23,564 bases of DNA from Methanobacteriaceae archaeon UBA349. Its GTDB lineage: Archaea; Methanobacteriota; Methanobacteria; Methanobacteriales; Methanobacteriaceae. Within the stretch, counting starts at the first letter, position 1. Every line of letters begins with the position of its first letter. The DNA is taken from NCBI GenBank assembly GCA_002509745.1, contig DAWK01000038.1:1-23564 (forward strand). Direction: 5' to 3'. The notes under the pieces were generated by a model, which had not been told where the DNA came from, did no database searches, and worked only from the letters and a program-made list of their open reading frames with translations. The translations under genes were made by a program, and so were the position numbers. Shown piece after piece: positions 8,900-15,020 of this stretch.

Positions 8900-8929
8900 C
8901 TTTTTTGTACATAAATGTTCATTTGTACG
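8886..8929. promoter_or_regulatory. TRP-box operator array (TrpY binding sites)
   Basis: Four TGTACA-like hexamers lie in 44 bases: AGTACT 8886-8891, TGTACA 8906-8911 (perfect), TGTTCA 8916-8921 and TGTACG 8924-8929. Distances between centres are 20, 10 and 8 bases, so they fall near the same DNA face. TGTACA is the known TRP-box sequence bound by TrpY in Methanothermobacter thermautotrophicus, in the same trpY-trpE intergenic region. The array lies between the leftward trpE TATA box and the rightward trpY TATA box, so both genes could be controlled from it. Confidence 0.8.
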
Positions 8930-8933
8930 CAAG

Positions 8934-8942
8934 TTTATATAA
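8934..8942 (+). promoter_or_regulatory. Putative trpY promoter, TATA box
   Basis: TTTATATAA at 8934-8942 is a near-ideal archaeal TATA box reading toward trpY. It begins five bases after the last TRP box, so the BRE region is covered by operator hexamers, which suggests autoregulation. Initiation about 25 bases downstream would leave a leader of roughly 75 bases before ATG 9041. Confidence 0.55.
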
Positions 8943-9040
8943 TTGTGTAAACAATAGGATTTTAAAGAATTACATTGCTAATTTTTGCTAAATAAATTGG
9001 ATTGAATATTAATGATTGAATATTGATAATTGGAGATAGT

Positions 9041-9544
9041 ATGTGGAACAAAATAAAGCATAAGTTTGAAAAATACCCTGCTAGAATGAATGTAGCTCGA
9101 AAAATCGTTAAATTAGGCCTCCGAGTTAATTACAACGGGAAAATATACTGTGAAGATGTTGAAATTAGTGATGTGGCCCTAGCCAGAGCTGTAAATGTGG
9201 ATCGGCGCAGTATTAAATCAACAGTAGAAGTTATTTTGGCTGATGATGAGCTCTCAGAAATTTTTGGAAGCATTATGCCCGCGGGAGCCCTTTTAAAAAA
9301 GGTAGCAAAAAATTTAGAATTTGGAGTAGTCGAAATAGAGGCAGAAGCAGGAAATCCAGGGATTTTAGCACAATCCACCCAATTAATATCCTCCAATAAC
9401 ATAAGTATACGTCAGGCCCATGCAGGAGATCCGGAATTAGAAGAAATTCCTAAATTAACAATAATAACTGAAAAATCAATCCCTGGCGAACTTCTAAGTA
9501 AATTTCTGGATATAAAAGGCGTTAAAAGAGTTTCCATATATTAA
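9041..9544 (+). CDS. trpY: TrpY-like tryptophan-responsive transcriptional repressor
   Basis: A 167-residue protein divergent from trpE. The N-terminal part (to about residue 70) looks like a helix-turn-helix domain: K-Y-P-A-R-M-N-V-A-R-K-I-V, then E-I-S-D-V-A-L-A-R-A-V-N-V-D-R-R-S-I-K-S-T-V. The remainder resembles an ACT-type amino-acid-binding fold (G-V-V-E-I-E-A-E-A-G-N-P-G-I-L-A-Q and I-S-I-R-Q-A). Known family: M. thermautotrophicus TrpY binds TGTACA boxes, represses its own gene, and represses trpEGCFBAD when tryptophan is present. The same gene order and boxes are seen here. The frame is open from TTG 9023, but GGAG at 9032-9035 sits five bases before ATG 9041, which is taken as the start. 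Confidence 0.88.
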   Translation: MWNKIKHKFEKYPARMNVARKIVKLGLRVNYNGKIYCEDVEISDVALARAVNVDRRSIKSTVEVILADDELSEIFGSIMPAGALLKKVAKNLEFGVVEIEAEAGNPGILAQSTQLISSNNISIRQAHAGDPELEEIPKLTIITEKSIPGELLSKFLDIKGVKRVSIY

Positions 9545-9678
9545 ATAGGGCATGAATGGATTGATTCCAGATTATTTTTAAATCCATTAGAAACTTGATA
9601 AAATAAAATCAATCTAAAAAAATAACTCAAAAAGAATAAATTAGCTTCAATTAAGCATTTTAAAACTTAATTAAGCCT

Positions 9679-9711
9679 AAAAAATTTGTTTTTGTAACTA
9701 TAAATTACAAA
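9679..9711 (-). terminator. Possible hypC terminator (hairpin plus T6)
   Basis: TTTGTAA 9691-9697 and TTACAAA 9705-9711 form a perfect 7-bp stem with a 7-base loop. The stem includes the hypC stop codon. On the leftward strand it is followed after a few bases by a T6 run (A6 at 9679-9684 on the plus strand). Confidence 0.4.
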
Positions 9712-9953
9712 TTTTGCTGGTCTTCTTCATCAAGGACTTTTAAAAGTTCGTCCCATGCTTCCAAAGATTCTTTAGCAGCTTCATCAGTCATGACTTCAAT
9801 AGCATAACCCGAGTGGACCAGTACATAACGCCCTTCTTCCACATCTTCCACTAAATCCAATTTTACTTGCTGTCTTACACCACCAAAGTCTACAACAGCC
9901 ATTTTGTCACTATCATTAATTTCTATTATTTGAGCAGGTGCCGCAATGCACAT
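9705..9953 (-). CDS. hypC: HypC/HupF-family hydrogenase maturation chaperone
   Basis: An 82-residue protein that begins M-C-I-A-A-P-A-Q, the family's N-terminal signature. Cys2 is the functional residue: with HypD it carries the Fe(CN)2CO group, and it contacts the hydrogenase large subunit. The middle (A-V-V-D-F-G-G-V-R-Q-Q-V and G-R-Y-V-L-V-H-S-G-Y-A-I) is the small beta-barrel typical of HypC, and the acidic tail is usual. It serves maturation of [NiFe]-hydrogenases, which a hydrogenotrophic methanogen needs. No other hyp gene is in the window, so the maturation genes are dispersed. It converges with trpY across 160 bases. Confidence 0.95.
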   Translation of the reverse strand: MCIAAPAQIIEINDSDKMAVVDFGGVRQQVKLDLVEDVEEGRYVLVHSGYAIEVMTDEAAKESLEAWDELLKVLDEEDQQNL

Positions 9954-10297
9954 AAAATACTCTCCATTTTTAATTTTACAAAAATTTAAATTTTTTAAAT
10001 TTATATAATTTAATATTCAGTTTAAAGATTTAGAATATTTTTTTAGAATATCTTTAGTCGCTATTTTAAATTCTAAGTTAAAACGTGAGTTATTCACTAA
10101 TACTAATTCTAAGCTAATCTCAAAATTTAAATTAGTATTAACTAATAAATTTAGTAAAGAACATTACATATAAAGATTTGTAGGATTGAAATTTTTATAA
10201 GTAGTATTCCCATTAGCATCATAAATAATTCCATCTAAAAATTTCAAAATATTAGCTTGAAATATAAAATAAACACTGAAAGTAAAGGAGTCATTTA
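9954..10297. other. Divergent intergenic region hypC / oxidoreductase
   Basis: No gene is supported in these 344 bases. Both flanking genes are transcribed away from it, so it should hold two promoters. On the plus strand ATATAAAG near 10168-10175 is a possible TATA box. AAAGGAG at about 10283-10289 is the ribosome site of the next gene. An 11-bp perfect inverted repeat, TAATACTAATT 10098-10108 with AATTAGTATTA 10130-10140, lies mid-way. It is all A/T except for one pair and may be chance. Confidence 0.4.
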
Positions 10298-11629
10298 ATG
10301 AGAGTAGTAATAATTGGAGGAGGCCCTGCCGGGCGTGCTGCAGCACTGGAATTGTCAAAATTAGATCAAGATATCACCTTAATTGAAAAAAAACATATGG
10401 GTGGCACTTGCTTAAATGAAGGGTGTATGATGGTTTGTGGGCTGGTAGATGTGGCCCGTTTCTTAAATGATGCTGAAAACTTTCAGAAGATGAGAATACT
10501 AAATATAAACCCGAAATTGGAGTATAAAAATGTGGCCAATGGGGTAAAAGAAACCCTTAACAAATTAAGGCACGTGAGTGAAAAAGAGATACTGGAAGCT
10601 GAAGTAGAGCTAATTTACGGAGAAGCAATTCTTAATGATGGATTTGTAAAAGTCAATGCCCAGGAAATCCATTATGACAAGCTGATTATTACCACGGGTA
10701 CTCGGCCATTTTATCCACCTATACCTGGAGCAAATATGGCTTTAACTTACTCTGATATCCTTGATTTGGAAAAATTACCTGAAAAATTGATAATTGTAGG
10801 AAGTGGAGTGATTGCTGCGGAATTCGCAGGAATTTTCTCCTCATTAGGATCCGAAGTACATGTTTTATGTAGAACTGGATTTTTAAATGTCCTTGATTCT
10901 GAAGTAAGTGATTTCGTGGCCAAAAATCTTTTAGAAAAAGTGAATATTCACCAAAATGTTGATGTAGTGGAAATAAGTGAAGAAGGTGCAGTGACCAGTG
11001 AAGGTATATTTGAAGGAACCGTACTCATGGCTACTGGAACTATTCCTAATTCGGAATTAGTAGATGGTTTGGTGAAAAAAGGCCATAGGGGAGAAATTTT
11101 GGTAAATAAAAAAATGCAAAGCAGCCATGAGAATATTTATGCCGCGGGAGATGTAGTAGGTGGAATAGGGAGCACACCCATAGCCCGTATGGAAGGTATA
11201 GTGGCAGCTAGGAACGCGCTAGGAATTTCTGCCCAGGCGAATTACGAATATGTGCCCCATTCTATTTCATTGGATTATGATGTGGCATTTTTAGGTCCAG
11301 GAAATTCAAAAAATACTCCTAAGAATAAAAATTCTAATGGTCAGCCCGTTGAAAATATAGTAACTGGTAAAATTCCAGGCACTGCTGGACCAGGATCTTT
11401 CTGGAAAGTCCTATCCCGCAAAACCGGTTTTACACAGATGGAAGTTGATTTAGACAGTGGGTCATTGGAAAAATTGTACTCCATAACACCTTCCGCACGG
11501 CACAATATGGCCTATATCTCTATGCTGCTGCGCTTAGGCCATAAAACCTATGATTTCGAGAATTTCATAGAAGCACACCCATCTACAGATTCTATTTATA
11601 AATTGATGAGATTTTTTGGCAAATATTAG
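10298..11629 (+). CDS. Class-I pyridine nucleotide-disulfide oxidoreductase (dihydrolipoamide dehydrogenase-like)
   Basis: A 443-residue flavoprotein. Domains in order: FAD-binding I-I-G-G-G-P-A-G-R-A-A-A (residues 5-16); redox-active G-G-T-C-L-N-E-G-C (C38, C43); NAD(P)-binding G-S-G-V-I-A (168-173); second FAD motif I-Y-A-A-G-D-V-V-G-G; then the interface domain. The disulfide is kept, but the usual V-G-C-I-P-S-K is E-G-C-M-M-V-C, which adds a third cysteine (C47). The C-terminal base reads A-H-P-S-T-D-S: His427 is kept, but the family's glutamate five residues later is Ser. After the second NAD-domain strand it has C-R-T instead of the acidic residue expected for NADH, so NADPH is possible. 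A polar N/K insert lies at 335-348. No 2-oxoacid dehydrogenase or lipoyl gene is nearby; the true substrate is unknown. Confidence 0.8.
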   Translation: MRVVIIGGGPAGRAAALELSKLDQDITLIEKKHMGGTCLNEGCMMVCGLVDVARFLNDAENFQKMRILNINPKLEYKNVANGVKETLNKLRHVSEKEILEAEVELIYGEAILNDGFVKVNAQEIHYDKLIITTGTRPFYPPIPGANMALTYSDILDLEKLPEKLIIVGSGVIAAEFAGIFSSLGSEVHVLCRTGFLNVLDSEVSDFVAKNLLEKVNIHQNVDVVEISEEGAVTSEGIFEGTVLMATGTIPNSELVDGLVKKGHRGEILVNKKMQSSHENIYAAGDVVGGIGSTPIARMEGIVAARNALGISAQANYEYVPHSISLDYDVAFLGPGNSKNTPKNKNSNGQPVENIVTGKIPGTAGPGSFWKVLSRKTGFTQMEVDLDSGSLEKLYSITPSARHNMAYISMLLRLGHKTYDFENFIEAHPSTDSIYKLMRFFGKY

Positions 11630-11752
11630 TCTTGAAAATACTAAAATTTACGATACTATAGTTTTTACAGGTAAAAAACTGAAAAATTTTAAATAATTTA
11701 ATAAAAATTTAGATATCAGTTAAATAAATAAAATAAGAAATAAGAGGAAAAA

Positions 11753-12379
11753 ATGCAAAGAAAATCTGATAATACTAAAAATAACAACAATATAAAAGAT
11801 TTCAGTGAAGTGACCAGTTTCCATGGCCATGTATGTCCTGGATCTGCACTGGGTTATAAAGCAGCTCAAATGGGCATTAATATGCTTTCTTCCACCAGAT
11901 CTGAAGACGAAGAAATAGTGACCATTGTGGAAAATGATAGTTGTGCTGTGGATGCCATTCAAGTTTTGACTGGTTGTACCTTTGGTAAAGGGAATCTTAT
12001 TTTCAATGACTATGGAAAACAGGTTTATAAATTCCTGAATAGATCCTCTGGAGAAGGTATTAGAATTTCTTTGAAAGATTCATTTGAAATGGATAAAATA
12101 GACCCTCAATTGAGTATTTTAAGAAAAAAAGTCTCTTCTGGACAAGCCAGCGCAGCCGAAAAAGAACTTTTAAATGAGAAAGTGCAGTCAGTGGCCAATA
12201 AAATACTGGAAATGGATGGGAAAAATATATTCAAAGCAGAAAAAGTAAATATGGCTCTGCCCCCTAAAGCTTCCATCTTTAAATCCATTAATTGCCAAAA
12301 ATGTGGAGAATTAGTTTCAGAACACCGAATAAAAGAAGTTGAGGGAATTAAAGTCTGTATTCCCTGTTCAAAAGAATAA
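11753..12379 (+). CDS. FmdE-family protein with C-terminal zinc ribbon
   Basis: A 208-residue protein. The FmdE core has F-H-G-H-V-C-P-G (H24, H26, C28), then I-V-E-N-D-S-C-A-V-D-A-I-Q (C64) and L-T-G-C-T-F-G-K-G-N-L (C75), the conserved metal-type residues of the family. The C-terminus ends in a C-x2-C...C-x2-C ribbon (C181, C184, C202, C205). FmdE was named from the molybdenum formylmethanofuran dehydrogenase operon but is not an enzyme subunit; its biochemical role is not established. Here no fmd/fwd gene is near. The neighbour upstream is a disulfide oxidoreductase 123 bases away. The start has GAGG nine bases upstream. The first 15 residues are N/K-rich and not part of the core. Confidence 0.88.
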   Translation: MQRKSDNTKNNNNIKDFSEVTSFHGHVCPGSALGYKAAQMGINMLSSTRSEDEEIVTIVENDSCAVDAIQVLTGCTFGKGNLIFNDYGKQVYKFLNRSSGEGIRISLKDSFEMDKIDPQLSILRKKVSSGQASAAEKELLNEKVQSVANKILEMDGKNIFKAEKVNMALPPKASIFKSINCQKCGELVSEHRIKEVEGIKVCIPCSKE

Positions 12380-12452
12380 ATCTTTTAATATTTTGATAAA
12401 ATACTGATAAAATACGGATTATTAAATAAATTAAATTTTTTTAAATAAAATC

Positions 12453-13505
12453 CTAGTCTTTCTTTTTTGATTCTTTTATGATAATATCAGCCACTTTATT
12501 TCCGGAATTTAAAACATCTTCCCCATAACTCTGAGCTTCTGCTTTCATTTCAGATATATTGTTCAGAGCATCCTTAATTTTTTCTTCTAATTCATTAATT
12601 GGACTTTCTAAAACGGCCCCTGGAAATACAGCAGCCATATTGTGATATCTACCGTATTTAACTCCGGTTAAAGCTACAATAGGCACTTTGCAGGCAATGG
12701 CCTCATGAATCATTACCCCATCATCAGATAATATGGAAACATCTGCTAGGTCATAAAGGTCTTGTATCCAATCCACATAACCTAAATAAATTATATTATC
12801 TCCTTCAAGATATTTTAAAAACTCATCTTCCAGGGGATAACCCACCACCAGAATATTAGCATCAATATCACTTAAAGAAATGTTTTGAGCAGCTTGTGCA
12901 GTTATTTCAAAAAGAGATGAGCCTGAAGAAAACAATAAAGTAGGTTTTTCAGGGTCAAATGATTCTGGCATCTTTTTTAAGGCTTTTCTTTTATCTCCCC
13001 CAATTACGTCCGGATTGATAGGAGAATAAGCCTTATAAATATTTTCTTGGGTCAAATTTTGCTGGAAAAGGTTTGATTCAGGCAATACAATGTTGGCATT
13101 GAGTCTGGTGCATACTTTAGCATCAGTAGGAGTTATTAAAATTCCAACTGACGGCACCCTGGCCATTTTAGAAGATAAACATCCGATAATGGCTCCGCCT
13201 CCAATAATCCCCACTACAACATCGGGTTTTACTTTTCTGATTAGTTTGAATGCTTCCAGCGAAGCTTTAGTGGTTTTAAAGGCAGCTTTAGCCAGCTTCC
13301 CCTTGGTGGCCGCGTGTCCTCCCGCCTGAGGAATGCTTATTTTATGCCATTCAATTCCTGCTTTCTCCAATAAAAGGCCTGGTGCCGTGTGGTCCAGAGC
13401 ATATTCACAATCAATTCCTTTTTTTTCCAGTGCTCGAGCTATATTTATAGCAGTTACAGCATCTCCTCCCATTCCTCGGCCAGTAATCATTAATAAAGCT
13501 TTCAT
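12453..13505 (-). CDS. MurG-like family-28 glycosyltransferase
   Basis: A 350-residue GT-B enzyme. N-terminal acceptor domain: G-R-G-M-G-G-D-A-V in the place of MurG's glycine-rich loop, and K-P-D-V-V-V-G-I-I-G-G-G-A near 93-105. Donor domain: L-L-F-S-S-G-S-S-L-F-E, then Y-V-D-W-I-Q-D-L-Y-D-L-A-D-V-S-I-L-S-D-D-G-V-M-I-H-E-A-I-A, matching the region of MurG that binds UDP-sugar. Family members move a sugar from UDP to a lipid-linked or other acceptor at the inner membrane face. Methanobacteriales make pseudomurein through lipid-linked intermediates, and a divergent MraY-like gene is the next functional gene upstream, so a wall-precursor role is a reasonable inference. Donor and acceptor cannot be read from sequence. 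The start ATG has GGTGAT just upstream. Confidence 0.75.
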   Translation of the reverse strand: MKALLMITGRGMGGDAVTAINIARALEKKGIDCEYALDHTAPGLLLEKAGIEWHKISIPQAGGHAATKGKLAKAAFKTTKASLEAFKLIRKVKPDVVVGIIGGGAIIGCLSSKMARVPSVGILITPTDAKVCTRLNANIVLPESNLFQQNLTQENIYKAYSPINPDVIGGDKRKALKKMPESFDPEKPTLLFSSGSSLFEITAQAAQNISLSDIDANILVVGYPLEDEFLKYLEGDNIIYLGYVDWIQDLYDLADVSILSDDGVMIHEAIACKVPIVALTGVKYGRYHNMAAVFPGAVLESPINELEEKIKDALNNISEMKAEAQSYGEDVLNSGNKVADIIIKESKKKD

Positions 13506-13715
13506 GAAATCACCTTGAGTTAAATAATTTCTAATTAATAATAATAATAATAAATTTCTAATGGTTAAATAAGTCTAAGTATTCTAAAATCATGGTTATT
13601 TGAGATTTGTTATTCTGATATTTTATTCTGATATTAATTATAGGGTGAAAATTTAGAGTGAAGTTAATTAATTCATATTTTTACAATTTATTCCTTTTAC
13701 AAATTTCTTTTCTTA
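13506..13715. other. AT-rich spacer with short tandem repeats
   Basis: No gene is present. A short (ATA)n-like run lies at about 13534-13553. A 13-base unit TTATTCTGATATT is repeated twice head to tail at 13610-13622 and 13623-13635 without mismatch. On the leftward strand the end nearest 13505 holds the ribosome site GGTGAT of the glycosyltransferase. Confidence 0.5.
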
Positions 13716-13946
13716 TATAATTTACCAGTTTTTTTATTATCTGGAGTATTCTGGCCGGTGGAAGCGATACCAATATGGTTAAGGCCCATATCTTATTTAG
13801 TTCCTCCCAGCTACGCATTTGATGCTTGTAGAGGCGTTATGCTTAAAGGTTGAGGTTTTGCACAAGTATGGTCTGATTTTCTGGCTTTAATCTTATTTGC
13901 AGTATTCTTCTTATTAGCAACCTGGTCTCTTAAAAGAAAGAGTTAA
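13716..13946 (+). pseudogene. Remnant of an ABC-2 type transporter permease (C-terminal fragment, in-frame TGA)
   Basis: Reading in frame to TAA 13944-13946, the plus strand gives N-L-P-V-F-L-L-S-G-V-F-W-P-V-E-A-I-P-I-W then L-R-P-I-S-Y-L-V-P-P-S-Y-A-F-D-A. C-R-G-V-M-L-K-G follows, then a TGA, then G-F-A-Q-V-W-S-D-F and a last membrane helix L-A-L-I-L-F-A-V-F-F-L-L-A, ending T-W-S-L-K-R-K-S. This is the C-terminal end of an ABC-2 (drug/lipid export) permease: the 'SG-V-F-x-P-x-E-x-x-P' loop, the 'R-G' motif and the final helix with a basic tail. The TGA is one base from TGG (Trp). The rest of the permease and its ATPase are absent, and the frame upstream soon fails (TAA at 13665-13667), so it is a decayed relic. 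It lies antisense between two leftward wall-type genes. Confidence 0.75.
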
Positions 13947-14048
13947 TTTAAAAACTATAACTTATAAAATTCCGAAGTTCACTAATTAAATTAAGACAAA
14001 ATAGGTACGAAAATAGGATATTTAAAAATTATTTAAAAAGAATTATAA

Positions 14049-14927
14049 TTAAAAAGGGTTATAAAAAAGCCTTCTAAATCCTATTTTTATTAAAAACCCA
14101 TTTTTTATAGAAATTTTTCTTTTTTTGAAGATTATTTTACGGAATAAGTCACCTAATCCCCCACCCGTGAGGACATCCATAAAATAATCCCCAAATGTGG
14201 GGTTTTCAATTCCCAGTTTATTTTCCAGGAAAATTTGGAGATTATTTCTTCGAATTATAGCTATCAGAGCAGTTGTTATTAAAAATAAGATCAAAAGGCC
14301 CATAAAACCACCATACAAATAGAACATTATTCCCAAAACTATTGCAAATGAATGATTTCCTACTTCTCCCATCATGATCTTTCCATTATAATCTAAAGGA
14401 GCATATCCCACACATACAGCCAATATTAGAAGTGGAGTGAAATATAAAGAAGCATCAAAGTTTCCAGAGATTAAATAAAGTAGAATTACTGTTCCAGACA
14501 TGAATAATATAGTGCTACAAGCTGATCCCGGCTGCATGTCCGCAATATTCAATGGCTGAATCATTAAGGCAACTAAAATAGAAGAAGGACCTAACAAAGG
14601 ATATCCCAGAATTACAACCATTAAAATTCCCAATCCCCGGAATAATTGTCCTAATTCTACAGGCAAACTTTTAATCTTTTTTCGACCAGTTAAATCATCT
14701 AGAAAGGCCAATATTCCCATTACAGCTACAATATACGAATAATTTGGGTTTAAGAAAATTATTAAGACTAAAAATGGGGCTATTCCTACTGCACGAGGAG
14801 TACCGCCCCTTACTGATGAATAAAGATTTTTAATTTTTCCCTTGCTCCCTAATTGTCTTATTAATATGTAAAAAATAATAGTTAACCCTGCGGATAGGAT
14901 TCCTGCTTCTAAAATTTCGATTAGCAT
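14049..14927 (-). CDS. Divergent MraY/WecA-like (GT4) phosphoglycosyl transferase, integral membrane
   Basis: A 292-residue, strongly hydrophobic multi-span protein. It keeps the family's landmarks in order: R-G-G-T-P-R-A-V-G-I-A (compare T-P-R-x-G-G-I-A), A-F-L-D-D-L-T-G (D77, D78; metal site), Q-P-L-N-I-A-D-M-Q-P-G (N117, D120; in place of N-L-T-D-G-L-D-G), and M-G-E-V-G-N-H-S (E178 where MraY/WecA have the catalytic-loop Asp of G-D-x-G-S). The final cytoplasmic HHH loop of MraY is not evident. Such enzymes transfer a sugar-phosphate from UDP to polyprenyl phosphate. In this setting a pseudomurein or glycan lipid-I step is possible. ATG 14927 is chosen because GGTG lies five bases upstream; the frame could start at 14951 without such a site. 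Confidence 0.7.
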   Translation of the reverse strand: MLIEILEAGILSAGLTIIFYILIRQLGSKGKIKNLYSSVRGGTPRAVGIAPFLVLIIFLNPNYSYIVAVMGILAFLDDLTGRKKIKSLPVELGQLFRGLGILMVVILGYPLLGPSSILVALMIQPLNIADMQPGSACSTILFMSGTVILLYLISGNFDASLYFTPLLILAVCVGYAPLDYNGKIMMGEVGNHSFAIVLGIMFYLYGGFMGLLILFLITTALIAIIRRNNLQIFLENKLGIENPTFGDYFMDVLTGGGLGDLFRKIIFKKRKISIKNGFLIKIGFRRLFYNPF

Positions 14928-15020
14928 TCTTGCACCGATTATGAAATACATCAGCTTACTTTTTGATTAAATAACTTAATTAAACAATTTAAATTCCATG
15001 AATATTAATAAAATTTAATC

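Noticed and set aside
9555..9588. 8-bp inverted repeat AATGGATT/AATCCATT after trpY
   Set aside because: It has an 18-base loop and no T-tract directly after the stem, so it is not supported as a terminator.
10098..10140. Perfect 11-bp inverted repeat upstream of the oxidoreductase
   Set aside because: It is nearly all A/T in an A/T-rich spacer with a 21-base loop and no repeat copy elsewhere noticed; chance is a fair explanation.
10164..10358. Leftward open frame of 64 codons overlapping the oxidoreductase start
   Set aside because: It runs through the promoter region and the first codons of a well-supported gene, and has no ribosome site or family resemblance.
12394..12415. Tandem pair TGATAAAATAC x2 between convergent genes
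   Set aside because: Two copies only, with no hairpin; treated as simple slippage.
13610..13635. Tandem pair of a 13-base unit
   Set aside because: Only two copies, in A/T-rich spacer DNA; a slippage product is more likely than a functional repeat or CRISPR.
13830..13860. In-frame TGA in the permease relic read as selenocysteine
   Set aside because: The gene lacks its upstream half, ABC-2 permeases are not selenoproteins, and no SECIS-like fold was recognised by eye.
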